A stretch of 64,000 nucleotides of DNA from Prochlorococcus sp. AG-388-E21 (GTDB lineage Bacteria; Cyanobacteriota; Cyanobacteriia; PCC-6307; Cyanobiaceae), in the NCBI GenBank assembly GCA_003279855.1, contig QCGO01000002.1, positions 62,001-126,000 of the forward strand, read 5' to 3'. Of this stretch, positions 10,204 through 20,443 are shown piece after piece. Numbering within the stretch: position 1 is the first letter of the stretch; each line of letters opens with the position of its first letter. The position numbers and the translations under genes were made by a program. The notes under the pieces were generated by a model. It was not told where the DNA came from. It was given only the letters and a program-made list of their open reading frames with translations, and ran no database searches.

Positions 10204-10854
10204 GTGTATTCTGAAAAAAAACATTTAATCCAAAGCTCAATAAATTCTCGCAATGTTATTGATAAATCGAGATCTGCCGTTCCTACTGTAGTAGAACAAT
10301 CTGGAAGAGGAGAAAGAGCATTTGATATTTATTCAAGACTATTAAGGGAAAGGATAATATTTTTAGGTACCGGGATTAATGATCAAGTATCAGATTCATT
10401 AGTTGCACAATTATTATTTCTAGAAGCAGAAGATCCTGACAAAGACATACAAATATATATTAACTCTCCCGGTGGTTCTGTTACTGCAGGATTAGCTATA
10501 TACGATACGATGCAGCAAATCTCTCCAGACGTCGTAACAATCTGTTTTGGTGTAGCTGCAAGTATGGGGGCATTCCTCCTTAGTGGAGGGGCGAAAGGGA
10601 AAAGGTTAGCTTTACCTAATTCGAGAATAATGATTCACCAACCACTTGGAGGTGCTCAAGGCCAAGCAGTTGAAATTGAGATACAAGCAAAAGAAATACT
10701 ATTTCTCAAAAAAACATTAAATTCTCTTTTAGCAGAACATACTAATCAATCTTTAGAAAAAATTAATGAAGATACGGAAAGAGACTATTTTCTATCACCT
10801 GCAGAAGCTGTTGAATATGGACTAATTGATAAAGTCATAAAAAATGACAAGTAA
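10204..10854 (+). CDS. clpP: ATP-dependent Clp protease proteolytic subunit
   Basis: A 216-residue ClpP with the catalytic triad Ser120 (GVAASMGA), His145 (MIHQPLGG) and Asp194 (DTERDYF). The start is GTG at 10204; no nearby ATG would keep the full conserved region together with its N-terminal leader. It forms the barrel-shaped protease that degrades substrates fed by ClpX, which is encoded 103 bases downstream. Cyanobacteria carry several ClpP paralogues; the neighbouring clpX marks this as the ClpX-linked copy. Confidence 0.97.
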   Translation: MYSEKKHLIQSSINSRNVIDKSRSAVPTVVEQSGRGERAFDIYSRLLRERIIFLGTGINDQVSDSLVAQLLFLEAEDPDKDIQIYINSPGGSVTAGLAIYDTMQQISPDVVTICFGVAASMGAFLLSGGAKGKRLALPNSRIMIHQPLGGAQGQAVEIEIQAKEILFLKKTLNSLLAEHTNQSLEKINEDTERDYFLSPAEAVEYGLIDKVIKNDK

Positions 10855-10957
10855 AAGGAATATTTTAAGAATATGATGACGAATCCAATTTTATAAGCAA
10901 TCCTAATAAGTAAGGGATATTTAACCTTATTTAATTCTAAACAAGCTTTGATAATCG

Positions 10958-12325
10958 ATGGCTAAATTCGACGCCCATCTAAAATGTTCTTTTTGTGGTA
11001 AATCACAAGATCAAGTTAGAAAACTTATAGCTGGTCCTGGGGTTTACATTTGTGATGAATGCATAGACCTTTGTAATGAAATTCTTGATGAAGAATTAAT
11101 TGATACTCAAGCAAAAATCAATAACTCACCTCAAGTAAAGAAAAAATTACCAACTAATAATTCTGATAAATCTATTCCTTTAGAATTAACTTCTATCCCC
11201 AAACCACTTGAAATTAAAACTTTTCTTGATAACCAAGTTGTAGGTCAAGAATCTGCAAAAAAAATACTATCAGTTGCTGTTTATAATCACTATAAAAGAT
11301 TAGCTTGGAGATTAAAAGAAGAAAACAAAGAAAATAATTCGAATAATCTACAAGCAACTAAACTACAAAAATCAAACATCTTACTAATTGGCCCAACTGG
11401 AAGTGGTAAAACCTTATTAGCACAAACTTTAGCTGAATTTCTTGATGTTCCTTTTGCAGTAGCTGATGCAACAAGTCTTACTGAAGCTGGATATGTTGGC
11501 GAAGATGTTGAAAATATCCTCTTGAGACTTCTACAAAAATCAGAAATGAATGTGGATTTAGCTCAAAAAGGGATCATATACATTGATGAAATTGACAAGA
11601 TCGCTCGAAAGAGTGAAAACCCATCAATTACAAGAGATGTATCTGGAGAAGGAGTTCAACAAGCATTATTAAAAATGCTTGAAGGAACAATTGCTAATGT
11701 CCCACCACAAGGAGGAAGAAAACACCCCAACCATGACTGTATTCAAATCGATACAAGCCAGATTTTATTTTTATGTGGAGGTGCATTTATAGGTTTAGAG
11801 GATATTGTTCAAAAACGTTTAGGGAAAAATTCAATTGGATTTACTACCAACCCTGACGAAAGCAAAATAAATGCAAAAAAAATAGTTGATTCCCGAGATG
11901 CTCTCAAGAATTTGGAACAAGATGATCTAGTCAAATATGGATTAATTCCAGAATTCATCGGAAGAATTCCTGTATGCGCAGTATTAGATCGTCTTACTAA
12001 AGAAACTCTTGAATCAATTCTCACAGAACCAAGAGACGCACTTGTAAAGCAATTTAAAACTTTATTAAGTATGGATAACGTTGAATTAAATTTCGAACCA
12101 GAGTCTGTGGAAGCAATCGCTAATGAAGCTTTTAAAAGAAAAACGGGAGCCAGAGCTCTTAGATCAATAATTGAAGAATTAATGCTTGATTTAATGTATA
12201 CACTTCCATCACAAGAAGAAGTTAAAGAGTTTACCATTACGAAAAAAATGGTAGACAAACTGTTCTTGTCGAAAATTGTTAAACTTCCATCAGGATCTCA
12301 AAGGATTATTAAAGAATCTGCATAA
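10958..12325 (+). CDS. clpX: ATP-dependent Clp protease ATP-binding subunit ClpX
   Basis: A 455-residue AAA+ unfoldase. The N-terminal zinc-binding domain uses Cys10, Cys13, Cys32 and Cys35. Walker A GPTGSGKT is at 145-152, Walker [10 protein letters not shown] near 200, followed by [15 protein letters not shown] and a C-terminal domain with [14 protein letters not shown]. It recognises, unfolds and threads substrates into ClpP. A short Asn/Lys/Glu-rich insert (about 121-138) before Walker A is typical of AT-rich genomes. It is downstream of clpP and 57 bases upstream of dnaX. Confidence 0.98.
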   Translation: MAKFDAHLKCSFCGKSQDQVRKLIAGPGVYICDECIDLCNEILDEELIDTQAKINNSPQVKKKLPTNNSDKSIPLELTSIPKPLEIKTFLDNQVVGQESAKKILSVAVYNHYKRLAWRLKEENKENNSNNLQATKLQKSNILLIGPTGSGKTLLAQTLAEFLDVPFAVADATSLTEAGYVGEDVENILLRLLQKSEMNVDLAQKGIIYIDEIDKIARKSENPSITRDVSGEGVQQALLKMLEGTIANVPPQGGRKHPNHDCIQIDTSQILFLCGGAFIGLEDIVQKRLGKNSIGFTTNPDESKINAKKIVDSRDALKNLEQDDLVKYGLIPEFIGRIPVCAVLDRLTKETLESILTEPRDALVKQFKTLLSMDNVELNFEPESVEAIANEAFKRKTGARALRSIIEELMLDLMYTLPSQEEVKEFTITKKMVDKLFLSKIVKLPSGSQRIIKESA

Positions 12326-12382
12326 AAATTAAGGTTATCGTTTTCCATAATTCAACTTTAATCATGTAATTAAAAATAATAA

Positions 12383-14122
12383 ATGCTTAATATACATAAA
12401 CCTTTTCATCAAAAATATAGGCCTCTTAACCTTGATGAGCTGGCTGGTCAAGAATTTATATCAATCACTCTTAAACAAGCATTAATATCTCAGAAAATTG
12501 CACCTGCTTATCTCTTTAATGGACCTAGGGGAACAGGGAAGACATCAAGTGCAAGAATATTTGCAAAATCATTAAATTGTCTATCATCTAAACAACCTAC
12601 ACCAAATCCATGTGGAAAATGCGAATTATGTATACAAATTGCGGAAGGTAATGCGCTAGATATTATTGAAATTGATGCCGCATCTAATACTGGAGTTGAA
12701 AATATACGAGAAATAATTGATAGAGCAAGATTTGCCCCGACTCAAGCTAGATGGAAAGTATATGTTATCGATGAATGTCATATGCTTTCAACAGCTGCAT
12801 CAAATGCTTTACTCAAAACTATTGAAGAGCCCCCTGAAAGAGTTGTTTTTATTCTTGCAACAACAAACCCTGAAAGAGTCATAAATACCATTAAAAGTAG
12901 ATGTCAGAAATTTGATTTTAAAAGAATCAGCTCAAATACTATTTTCCAAAACCTTTCTGCAATAGCGAATAAAGAATCAATTAAATTTGAAGATCAAGCT
13001 CTTAAACTAATTGCAAAAAGATCGAATGGAGGGATGCGCGATGCACAAAGTTTACTAGATCAATTAAGTCTTCTTCCTAATGGCGTAACTACTAAAAATG
13101 TTCAAAGCTTGCTTGGAGAAGTATCCGAAAATGATTTGACTGATTTAATAAATGCATTAATTAATAATGAGCCTGAGTCGTTATTAATTAGTTGTAATAA
13201 CTTATATGATGCAGGAAATGAACCAAATGAGATATTAGTTGGATTATTAAATATTACTAGAGACCTTTTACTTAAAACTTTAAATAATAATTATTCAGAA
13301 ATGTACTATACATCTATTGAATTTCAAAATGAATTAAATAAATTTTCTTACAACATTAGTAAGAACAGAATTATTGACTGGCATAATAAGCTTAAGAATG
13401 TTGATTATCAAATAAAAACAAGCGACAATCCGAGATTATGGTTGGAAATACACTTAACAAGTCTTCTTGAAGAAAATATCAATCAAACAATAATTAATAA
13501 GAAAGAATTAATTAATAAACAAGTTAACTCAGAAGATAATACAAACCAAAATGAATCAGGAGATTTCAATAAAAAAGAATTAATTAATAAACAAGTTAAC
13601 TCAGAAGATAATACAAACCAAAATGAATCAGGAGATTTCAATAAAAAAGAATTAATTAATAATCAGGATATTAACCAAAATTCTAAAACTGATAATCGAA
13701 CTGATTATTTAAAAGAAAAATGGGAGTTAATTCTTTCTAAATTAGAATTGCCATCAACAAAAATGTTACTTTCTCAGCAAGCAGAACTTGCCAGTATTGA
13801 TTCGAATGAAGTTTTAATAGCATTATCTCCCAACTGGGAAAATATGATAAAAAGTCGAAAAGTAATAATTGAGAATGCTATAAAAAAAGTATTTGGAGAA
13901 GAAGTAAAACTTAACTTTTCTAGCAAAAAAATTAATATTACTAATACTGCAAAATCACAAGAGAAAGTAATTAAGAAATTAAATGAAAATAATCAAAGGC
14001 AAAGCACTGATTTTCAAAATTCACCCCCTACAACTAATAAACCTCAACCAGAATCCTATGATAATAGTTCCAAAAATTTAGCAAATTTTTTTAACGGAGA
14101 AATTATTGATTTAGATGAATAA
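12383..14122 (+). CDS. dnaX: DNA polymerase III subunit gamma/tau
   Basis: A 579-residue clamp-loader ATPase. Walker A GPRGTGKT is at 47-54, the zinc cysteines lie around 66-83, DECH is at 130-133, and the sensor motif TTNPERVI follows. The N-terminal ~355 residues are conserved; the rest is a hydrophilic linker and a weakly conserved tau-like end. The linker contains two perfect copies and a third partial copy of a 24-residue unit starting at about residue 374. No intein is present, unlike the split DnaX inteins of some other cyanobacteria. It ends 1 base before the stop of the convergent glycosyltransferase gene. Confidence 0.96.
   Translation: MLNIHKPFHQKYRPLNLDELAGQEFISITLKQALISQKIAPAYLFNGPRGTGKTSSARIFAKSLNCLSSKQPTPNPCGKCELCIQIAEGNALDIIEIDAASNTGVENIREIIDRARFAPTQARWKVYVIDECHMLSTAASNALLKTIEEPPERVVFILATTNPERVINTIKSRCQKFDFKRISSNTIFQNLSAIANKESIKFEDQALKLIAKRSNGGMRDAQSLLDQLSLLPNGVTTKNVQSLLGEVSENDLTDLINALINNEPESLLISCNNLYDAGNEPNEILVGLLNITRDLLLKTLNNNYSEMYYTSIEFQNELNKFSYNISKNRIIDWHNKLKNVDYQIKTSDNPRLWLEIHLTSLLEENINQTIINKKELINKQVNSEDNTNQNESGDFNKKELINKQVNSEDNTNQNESGDFNKKELINNQDINQNSKTDNRTDYLKEKWELILSKLELPSTKMLLSQQAELASIDSNEVLIALSPNWENMIKSRKVIIENAIKKVFGEEVKLNFSSKKINITNTAKSQEKVIKKLNENNQRQSTDFQNSPPTTNKPQPESYDNSSKNLANFFNGEIIDLDE
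13505..13662 (+). repeat. Perfect 72-bp tandem duplication (2.2 copies) in the dnaX linker
   Basis: Bases 13505-13576 and 13577-13648 are identical. A third copy matches over its first 14 bases before diverging at 13663. The unit is 24 codons, so the frame is kept and the encoded linker segment (ELINKQVNSEDNTNQNESGD and flanking residues) is repeated exactly, including at synonymous sites. Confidence 0.95.
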
Positions 14123-14123
14123 T

Positions 14124-15425
14124 TTAAACACCAGTATGAAGTGTTTTCTTCCAAAGAATCTTTTTAGGAAAAATAGACATTTTTATTGTTACCCATGGTA
14201 TGACTAAAAACCAATGAGATAGATATATAAGAGAAACTAACATCATCATCAAATTAAGATTTTGTAAAACTGGACCTTCACTCTTGCATGAAGAGCCATA
14301 CCAAACTGCAATTCCCGACAAAGTAAATGCTGTTATGGAGATTGGCCAATAACTGGGTGATTCCGTTAGAGCAATACTTAAAATCAAATCAATCAAAGAA
14401 ATAATAGGCAAGGCATATTGCAAGATAAAGAAAAAGGTTAAATCAAGCTTTTGAATAAGTTCAATTTTTTTTGAAAATAATTGGTCGCCATAATCAAAAA
14501 ATCTTTGCAAACCTCCTTCAGCCCATCTTTGTCTCTGTAAAAATAAAGCAGATATAGTCTCAACTGCTTCTTCCATAACAGGAGGATCCCATAAAATCCC
14601 AATTTTTGCTTTAGAAAGTAAAAGCCTAAGGCTTAAATCCAAGTCATCTGTAACTGTATCTTCATTAAACGAACCACATTTAAGTAGAACTTCTTTATTA
14701 ATTAATTGGCCATTACCTCTCAATTCAGATACTCCTGCCACAGATAATCTCCCATATTGAAAAATCGCATCCATTGCCATTTCCATAGACTGACAAGTGG
14801 TTAAAAAATTCTTGCTTACATTTATTACGGATTTCCTTAATTGCACTGCTGACCAAGATCCCTCATAAACGAAACGAAATAGTCTTGGTAGAGTATCATT
14901 TTTTAATTGAGCATCAGCATCTAATATTAAAAGCCATTCTCCGTGTGTAAACTTTAAAGCATAATTTAATGCTCCTGATTTACCACCTCCAGCATTTGCA
15001 GATCTAGTAATAATTTTTAATTTATCAAACTCTTTAGATAACCTTTCCAAAATTAAAGGAGTCTTATCAGAACTACCATCATCAATGATATAAATATTTA
15101 ATTTATTAGTTGGATACTCTAAGTTAAATAATCTTTCAACTAATCTTTCAATAACATTTTCTTCGTCTCTAGCAGCAACTAAAATATCTAGAGGAGGTAA
15201 CTTATCATCACTAATTATCTTTTCATTATTTTGTGAAAAAACACTTCTTTTTATGTTTTTTGAAATTACATTTAATCCATAACAAGCAACTAAAAAAGAA
15301 ATCGTTATTGTAAAAAATAGAAAATGTTTGAATTGAAAGATATGAGGAATAATACTTACTAATAAACAAACAGCAAAAAATAAAAATGATTTTAATCTTC
15401 GATTTTTATAAAAACCGTTACTCAT
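14124..15425 (-). CDS. Membrane-bound family 2 glycosyltransferase
   Basis: A 433-residue integral membrane GT-A enzyme. There are two N-terminal membrane helices (about 13-30 and 36-53). The catalytic domain carries DDGSSD (115-120), DADAQ (169-173), TDDLD (259-263) and the processive-synthase motif QRQRW (297-301). Three more hydrophobic segments lie toward the C-terminus. The QxxRW motif is shared with cellulose, hyaluronan and poly-N-acetylglucosamine synthases, so it probably extends or exports a polysaccharide or glycolipid; the product is unknown. It follows the SpoIID-like gene by 28 bases on the same strand, suggesting a joint cell-envelope role. Confidence 0.87.
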   Translation of the reverse strand: MSNGFYKNRRLKSFLFFAVCLLVSIIPHIFQFKHFLFFTITISFLVACYGLNVISKNIKRSVFSQNNEKIISDDKLPPLDILVAARDEENVIERLVERLFNLEYPTNKLNIYIIDDGSSDKTPLILERLSKEFDKLKIITRSANAGGGKSGALNYALKFTHGEWLLILDADAQLKNDTLPRLFRFVYEGSWSAVQLRKSVINVSKNFLTTCQSMEMAMDAIFQYGRLSVAGVSELRGNGQLINKEVLLKCGSFNEDTVTDDLDLSLRLLLSKAKIGILWDPPVMEEAVETISALFLQRQRWAEGGLQRFFDYGDQLFSKKIELIQKLDLTFFFILQYALPIISLIDLILSIALTESPSYWPISITAFTLSGIAVWYGSSCKSEGPVLQNLNLMMMLVSLIYLSHWFLVIPWVTIKMSIFPKKILWKKTLHTGV

Positions 15426-15453
15426 AAATGCTAACTTATAATTTTTATTTTAA

Positions 15454-16992
15454 TTATTGAGACATTATCTCAATTTTTTTAATTTTTGTTCCCTTATAAT
15501 AATGATTCAATATTTGTTCATAAGTAAATCCTAATTCAGCCATTTCTATTGCTCCTGATTGAGATAAACCTACACCATGACCGAAGCCACCTCCTTTAAA
15601 AACCCAAAGATTATCATTTAATTTATTAATAGTAAATAAATTACTTGGCAAAAAACTAAATATTCGACGGATATCATCTTTCACGAGAACTATTGGTTTC
15701 TTTAAATTTTTAAGCTTGATTTCTAATTTTATTACTCTTCCACTGAAACCTCTATCAATAATATTCAGATTAACCAAATCTGTTTTCTCCTCAATTAATT
15801 GATTATTTAATAGATTATTTTGGATCGTCTCATTAGAGAGTATTTTCTCCCATCGAAAAAGAGAATGCTTTCTACCATAAACTTTTTCATCTGTAAACTC
15901 GAGGAATTTACTTAATTCATCCCCACTTTTAATTGGAAGTATAAAAGTTTTTTTTAAAGAATTTGAACCATCAATCATTGAATTAAGATAACGATAATCT
16001 TTTATTTGCCAAGATTCACTTGCACTAGCTGATATGCCTCCATTAGATCCATGATAAAAGGAATTAATTGGTTTATTTTTATAAGTGATTATTAAATTTG
16101 AAGTATCTTCTATCGCTTTATGTACATTTTTATATTCAATCAAAGAAGGTTTATAAACTTGGCATTGAGTAGTTATACACAAATGATATTGATCTATTTT
16201 AAATCTATCGGAATTATGAAGTGCCCAAGTTCTCGCAATTACTGCTTGTGCTTTCAATGCTTCTAAAGGTGAATTAGAACCAATTTCATGTGGCAGAACA
16301 CCTTTTAAGTAATCATCAAATTTGATTTTCTGGATCAAAGTCCAGGTTCCATATGAATCTTTAGCTAAATAAAACTTTTTACCAAAATTAATATCATTAA
16401 TTCTTATCTCTTGAGATGAAGATATATATATCGGGCCTTGGAGTTCATGCTGCGAATATTCAGTTACAAGGAAAGGGGTAATTTTGGACTTGTAGGATTT
16501 TTTAAACAGTCTATAGTTTAGTTTTTTGTCAGGAAGGTTTTTACCAACTGGAATCCAAACTTCCCAATTGTTTGGAAAGGCAACTAAAGCTTGATAACCT
16601 TTTTCTTTTAATTTTTCAGCTTGCTTTTGTGCCGATTCATAGCTTGCAAATGGACCAAATACTAGTCTTTCAACAGTGATAGGGGTTATCAAGTTTTTTT
16701 TCTTCAAAACAATATTTATTTTTTTAGATTTGTGCTTTACACCATTAGTAGAATGGAGTTTTAAAAAATCATTTTTTGTAGTAAAAGTAATGTTATTTTT
16801 TTCTGAAAAGTTATCAGTCCTAGCTCCTAAGTATTGTTTTAATCCAATTAAAAAATTACCTTTTTTTAATTCTTGAGTAAGATTTATTTTTGAAGATTCT
16901 TCTGCAAAGCCACTTAATAATAATATTGGCGAAATTGAACAAAATAACCAACATCCATAAATCAGAAACTTTAAGTTCAATTTTCGCAGCAT
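15454..16992 (-). CDS. SpoIID/LytB-domain cell-wall protein
   Basis: A 512-residue exported protein. Residues 1-30 form a signal peptide (LKFLIYGCWLFCSI then a Ser/Leu-rich stretch). A SPOR-like segment (FGPFASYESAQKQAEKL) follows near 110-130. The SpoIID core includes PLEALKAQAVIARTWAL near 240 and GGGFGHGVGLSQSGA near 467. SpoIID proteins are lytic transglycosylases acting on peptidoglycan stripped of stem peptides, and SPOR domains bind such glycan. In a non-sporulating cyanobacterium it probably serves cell-wall remodelling or division. It is divergent from rpmI and upstream of the glycosyltransferase. Confidence 0.88.
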   Translation of the reverse strand: MLRKLNLKFLIYGCWLFCSISPILLLSGFAEESSKINLTQELKKGNFLIGLKQYLGARTDNFSEKNNITFTTKNDFLKLHSTNGVKHKSKKINIVLKKKNLITPITVERLVFGPFASYESAQKQAEKLKEKGYQALVAFPNNWEVWIPVGKNLPDKKLNYRLFKKSYKSKITPFLVTEYSQHELQGPIYISSSQEIRINDINFGKKFYLAKDSYGTWTLIQKIKFDDYLKGVLPHEIGSNSPLEALKAQAVIARTWALHNSDRFKIDQYHLCITTQCQVYKPSLIEYKNVHKAIEDTSNLIITYKNKPINSFYHGSNGGISASASESWQIKDYRYLNSMIDGSNSLKKTFILPIKSGDELSKFLEFTDEKVYGRKHSLFRWEKILSNETIQNNLLNNQLIEEKTDLVNLNIIDRGFSGRVIKLEIKLKNLKKPIVLVKDDIRRIFSFLPSNLFTINKLNDNLWVFKGGGFGHGVGLSQSGAIEMAELGFTYEQILNHYYKGTKIKKIEIMSQ

Positions 16993-17028
16993 AATTTCGA
17001 CATTACCTTTTCAATTCAAAACTTTAAT

Positions 17029-17057
17029 TTGCACCAATGCATATAAAGGTTTAGATT
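17029..17057 (+). promoter_or_regulatory. Candidate promoter of rpmI-rplT
   Basis: TTGCAC at 17029-17034 and TAGATT at 17052-17057 are separated by 17 bases, a fair match to a sigma-70 promoter. The expected start site is near 17065, leaving a short leader with an AAGGGA ribosome-binding site just ahead of the ATG at 17084. Assigned by pattern only. Confidence 0.4.
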
Positions 17058-17083
17058 ATCTAGATTAAACATTATCAAGGGAA

Positions 17084-17281
17084 ATGTCTAAACTTAAAAC
17101 TCGTAAATCAGCAGCTAAAAGATTTAAAGCTACTGCTACGGGTAAATTTACTAGAAGAAGAGCTTTCCATAATCATTTATTAGATCACAAAAGCTCAAAA
17201 TTGAAGAGACATCTTAAAACAAAAGCTGTTGTTGATGAAAGAGATGCTGATAATGTAAGATTAATGATTCCCTACGCTTAA
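17084..17281 (+). CDS. rpmI: 50S ribosomal protein L35
   Basis: A 65-residue basic protein beginning [20 protein letters not shown], with the L35 signature at its N-terminus and [14 protein letters not shown] in the middle. It is a component of the large ribosomal subunit. It is followed 30 bases later by rplT, the usual bacterial pairing; infC, which often precedes the pair, is not adjacent here. AAGGGA just upstream of the ATG serves as ribosome-binding site. Confidence 0.98.
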   Translation: MSKLKTRKSAAKRFKATATGKFTRRRAFHNHLLDHKSSKLKRHLKTKAVVDERDADNVRLMIPYA

Positions 17282-17311
17282 GAGCATTCAAATTACTTTT
17301 AAAATAAATTT

Positions 17312-17659
17312 ATGGCACGCGTTAAAAGAGGCAACATAGCCAGAAAAAGACGAAACAAAATCTTAAACCTCGCTAAAGGTTTCAGAGGAGGAAACAAAAA
17401 TCTTTTTAGAACAGCAAATCAAAGAGTAATGAAAGCTCTCTGCAACGCTTATAGAGATAGAAGAAGAAGAAAAAGAGATTTCAGAAGACTTTGGATATCA
17501 AGAATAAATGCCTCTGCAAGAATTAATGGCACAAATTACAGCAGATTAATTAATGGGATGAAAAGCTCTGACATAATTATCAATAGAAAAATGCTTGCAC
17601 AATTAGCTTTAAGCGATCCACAATGTTTTGAAAAAATAGTTTCTACAGTAAGCGATTAA
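17312..17659 (+). CDS. rplT: 50S ribosomal protein L20
   Basis: A 115-residue basic protein beginning [19 protein letters not shown], with [15 protein letters not shown] and [16 protein letters not shown], all characteristic of L20. It is needed for early 50S assembly and in several bacteria also represses its own operon. I saw no clear L20-binding leader structure upstream of rpmI. It sits in a tight series with rpmI upstream and a TPR gene 38 bases downstream. Confidence 0.98.
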   Translation: MARVKRGNIARKRRNKILNLAKGFRGGNKNLFRTANQRVMKALCNAYRDRRRRKRDFRRLWISRINASARINGTNYSRLINGMKSSDIIINRKMLAQLALSDPQCFEKIVSTVSD

Positions 17660-17697
17660 ATTAAAAAAATAAAATTGTTCAAAATATCTCATAAGTA

Positions 17698-18255
17698 ATG
17701 GAAATATCTTCCTTTCAATCCTATTTGATCATCCTTTTTATAGTTCTTGTAATAATCTCTATTTTTGTATTTCGACAATTTCTTAGGACAAGAAAGGAAG
17801 AATTAAATTTAGTAATATTTGAGCAAAAAGGCTTAAATTCACTAACAAAAGCTTCTGAATTATATGAATTTGGCTCTATCCAAATTAAAAAAAGGTTATA
17901 TACAGAGGCTACTAAGACTTTTCTGAAAGCTGTTGAATCTTATGATAATGAACCTAATGAAGCAAAAGCTATTATTGATAATGCTCTCGGTTTTTCTTAT
18001 GCAGCACAAAATGAGTTTAAAAAAGCAATCAAGTACTATAACTCAGCTATAAAATCACTCCCTGGATATACAGTCGCTTTAAATAATCTTGCATCCGCAC
18101 AACAACGATTGCTGGAATATGATTTGGCATATGCAACTTATAAGAAAGTTTTAGTAATCGATCCAAACAACAAAACAGCAATTAAAAATAGTAAAGAACT
18201 TGAAAAAAGAATTAATTACGCCCCTTACAAAGAAATAAAAGATAAAGGATTTTAA
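17698..18255 (+). CDS. Membrane-anchored tetratricopeptide-repeat protein
   Basis: A 185-residue protein with one N-terminal membrane helix (about 8-26, [16 protein letters not shown]). Three TPR-like helix pairs follow, for example [31 protein letters not shown] and [21 protein letters not shown] domains bind partner proteins; the partner here is unknown. The helical repeats probably face the cytoplasm. It lies between rplT and thiG, with thiG starting one base after its stop, so the two are likely co-translated. Confidence 0.8.
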   Translation: MEISSFQSYLIILFIVLVIISIFVFRQFLRTRKEELNLVIFEQKGLNSLTKASELYEFGSIQIKKRLYTEATKTFLKAVESYDNEPNEAKAIIDNALGFSYAAQNEFKKAIKYYNSAIKSLPGYTVALNNLASAQQRLLEYDLAYATYKKVLVIDPNNKTAIKNSKELEKRINYAPYKEIKDKGF

Positions 18256-18256
18256 A

Positions 18257-19054
18257 ATGAAAGAAGATTCAGGTTTACAAATTGGAGGTAAAAGCTTCTC
18301 AAGTAGGTTGATGGTTGGTACAGGAAAATATACGTCTTCAGAAGTAATGATAGAGAGTTTAGCTAATACTGAATCTGAAATTATTACTGTTGCAGTGAGA
18401 AGAATTCAAAATAATCAAAATGGAGAAAATTTATTGGAAAAAATTGACTGGAAAAAATTCTGGATGCTTCCTAATACTGCTGGTTGCACCAATTCAGACG
18501 AAGCAATAAGAATAGCAATTTTAGGAAGAGAACTTGCCAAATTATCAGGTCAAGAAGAAAATAATTTCGTCAAATTAGAAGTTATTCCTGACAAAAAATA
18601 TTTATTACCTGATCCTATTGAAACCCTTAAAGCAGCTGAAATATTGATAAATAAAGATTTTATTGTTCTTCCATATATAAATGCTGATCCAATATTAGCT
18701 AAAAAGTTAGAAGAGATAGGTTGTTCAACTGTGATGCCCTTAGGTTCACCTATTGGCTCTGGTCAAGGCCTTTTAAATTTATCTAACATATCCATAATTA
18801 TTGAAAATTCTAATATTCCAGTAATAATTGATGCCGGCATAGGTGTACCTAGTGAAGCTTCTCAGGCTATGGAACTTGGAGCAGATGGAGTTTTGATCAA
18901 TAGTGCTATCGCATTAGCTAAAAACCCGTTAAAAATGGCTAAAGCGATGAATTATGGTGTAAAAGCAGGAAGAGATGCTTTTTTAGCTGGAAGAATTGAA
19001 AAGCAGAAGATAGCAAACGCAAGTTCACCTGAAAAAAACATCTCAATAAAGTAA
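18257..19054 (+). CDS. thiG: Thiazole synthase
   Basis: A 265-residue TIM-barrel enzyme with the ThiG motifs [42 protein letters not shown] and [23 protein letters not shown]. It builds the thiazole phosphate of thiamine from deoxyxylulose phosphate, dehydroglycine and sulfur carried on ThiS. The FAD-dependent oxidoreductase at the right edge of the window is the type of enzyme that can supply dehydroglycine (ThiO-like), though it is not adjacent. It starts one base after the TPR gene. Confidence 0.97.
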   Translation: MKEDSGLQIGGKSFSSRLMVGTGKYTSSEVMIESLANTESEIITVAVRRIQNNQNGENLLEKIDWKKFWMLPNTAGCTNSDEAIRIAILGRELAKLSGQEENNFVKLEVIPDKKYLLPDPIETLKAAEILINKDFIVLPYINADPILAKKLEEIGCSTVMPLGSPIGSGQGLLNLSNISIIIENSNIPVIIDAGIGVPSEASQAMELGADGVLINSAIALAKNPLKMAKAMNYGVKAGRDAFLAGRIEKQKIANASSPEKNISIK

Positions 19055-19122
19055 TTTGATTCTTTAAAAATAATTTTAATATTAAAAAAATTGCAAGAAT
19101 AACCAATTTATTAATTAAAGAG

Positions 19123-19154
19123 AAAAGATTTGAAACTTTTTACAATCTTTTTTC
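19123..19154 (+). terminator. Possible AT-only terminator after thiG
   Basis: AAAAGATT (19123-19130) and AATCTTTT (19144-19151) can pair into an 8-bp stem with a 13-base loop, followed directly by further T residues. The stem has little GC, so it may be weak. It fits the end of the rpmI-to-thiG series ahead of sqdB. Confidence 0.35.
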
Positions 19155-19188
19155 GCATTTTGGAAGCACTCTGTAGTAATTTAATAAA

Positions 19189-19196
19189 TATAAAAT
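19189..19196 (+). promoter_or_regulatory. Candidate -10 element of sqdB
   Basis: TATAAAAT lies 24 bases before the sqdB GTG within a 166-base gap, the widest between co-directional genes nearby. No convincing -35 hexamer is present at the right distance. The rest of the gap holds only the AT-rich hairpin after thiG. Confidence 0.35.
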
Positions 19197-19220
19197 GACA
19201 TTTCAATTCTGGAGTTTTGA

Positions 19221-20411
19221 GTGAAAGTAATTGTTCTTGGCGGAGATGGTTTTTGCGGTTGGCCTTGTGCGGTGAATTTAGCAGAACAAAATCATGAAGT
19301 TATTATAGTTGACAACCTAAGTCGCAGAAAAATAGATATTGATCTCGAAGTAGAATCGTTAACCCCAATTTCCTCAATAAATGAAAGACTTCTTGCATGG
19401 GAAGAGACCGGTGGAAAACCAATAAAATTTATCAATATTGATCTTTCGAAACAATATCAAAAATTACTAAATTTACTTATTGAGGAAAAACCTGATTCGA
19501 TTGTACATTTTGCTGAACAAAGGGCTGCACCTTACTCAATGAAATCAAGTTATACCAAAAGATATACAGTTGATAATAATGTGAATGGTACACATAATTT
19601 ACTTGCTGCAATTGTAGAAAGTAATTTAGATATTCATATTGTTCATTTAGGAACCATGGGAGTATATGGATATGGATCACATAGAGGCGCAACAATTCCT
19701 GAAGGATATTTAAAAGTTGAAGTGCCTCAACCAGATGGAAGTCGTTTTGAAGAAGAAATTCTTCATCCCGCCAGTCCTGGCAGCGTTTATCATATGACAA
19801 AAACATTAGATCAATTATTATTTCTTTATTACAACAAAAACGACTTGATTAGAATCACAGATTTACATCAAGGCATTGTTTGGGGCACAAATACAGAAAC
19901 AACATTAAGAGATCCAAGATTGACAAATAGATTCGATTACGACGGCGATTACGGTACAGTTCTTAATAGATTTCTCATGCAAGCAGCGATTGGATATCCC
20001 CTTACTGTTCATGGGACAGGTGGACAGACAAGAGCTTTTATACATATTAAAGATTCAGTAAAATGCGTCCAACTAGCTCTAGAAAATCCTCCACAATCTG
20101 GCGAACGAGTAAAAATTTTCAATCAAATGACAGAAAGTCACCAGGTTGGAGAATTAGCTAAAAAAGTTGCTTCTCTTACTGGAGCCGAAATCAATTATTT
20201 ACCAAATCCTCGCAATGAAGCTGTCGAAAATGATTTAATAGTTGATAATAAATGTTTCATAGAATTGGGGCTTAATCCCACCACTCTTGATAATGGCTTA
20301 TTAGAGGAAGTTGTTGAAGTAGCCAAAAAATACTCTATGAGATGTGATAAAAAAAGAATTCCTTGTATTTCAACTTGGACGAAAAAACAGGCTAAAGCAA
20401 TAAAAAACTAA
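19221..20411 (+). CDS. sqdB: UDP-sulfoquinovose synthase
   Basis: A 396-residue short-chain dehydrogenase/epimerase-type enzyme starting at GTG. The NAD-binding loop GGDGFCGWP is at 7-15, HFAEQRAAPYSMKS and the TMGVYG motif follow, and the catalytic YHMTK lies near 191. It converts UDP-glucose and sulfite to UDP-sulfoquinovose, the head-group donor for the sulfolipid SQDG. This phosphorus-free thylakoid lipid spares phosphate in oligotrophic cyanobacteria. sqdX, the next enzyme, follows 32 bases later. Confidence 0.97.
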   Translation: MKVIVLGGDGFCGWPCAVNLAEQNHEVIIVDNLSRRKIDIDLEVESLTPISSINERLLAWEETGGKPIKFINIDLSKQYQKLLNLLIEEKPDSIVHFAEQRAAPYSMKSSYTKRYTVDNNVNGTHNLLAAIVESNLDIHIVHLGTMGVYGYGSHRGATIPEGYLKVEVPQPDGSRFEEEILHPASPGSVYHMTKTLDQLLFLYYNKNDLIRITDLHQGIVWGTNTETTLRDPRLTNRFDYDGDYGTVLNRFLMQAAIGYPLTVHGTGGQTRAFIHIKDSVKCVQLALENPPQSGERVKIFNQMTESHQVGELAKKVASLTGAEINYLPNPRNEAVENDLIVDNKCFIELGLNPTTLDNGLLEEVVEVAKKYSMRCDKKRIPCISTWTKKQAKAIKN

Positions 20412-20443
20412 TTAAAAATCGTTTTAATATCTAACTTAACAAA

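Noticed and set aside
13571-13651. A-rich stretches in dnaX as a programmed frameshift site (gamma/tau)
   Set aside because: The six-A run is in the phase T-AAA-AAA-G, not A-AAA-AAG, so it does not make the standard -1 slippery heptamer, and six A residues are short for transcriptional slippage.
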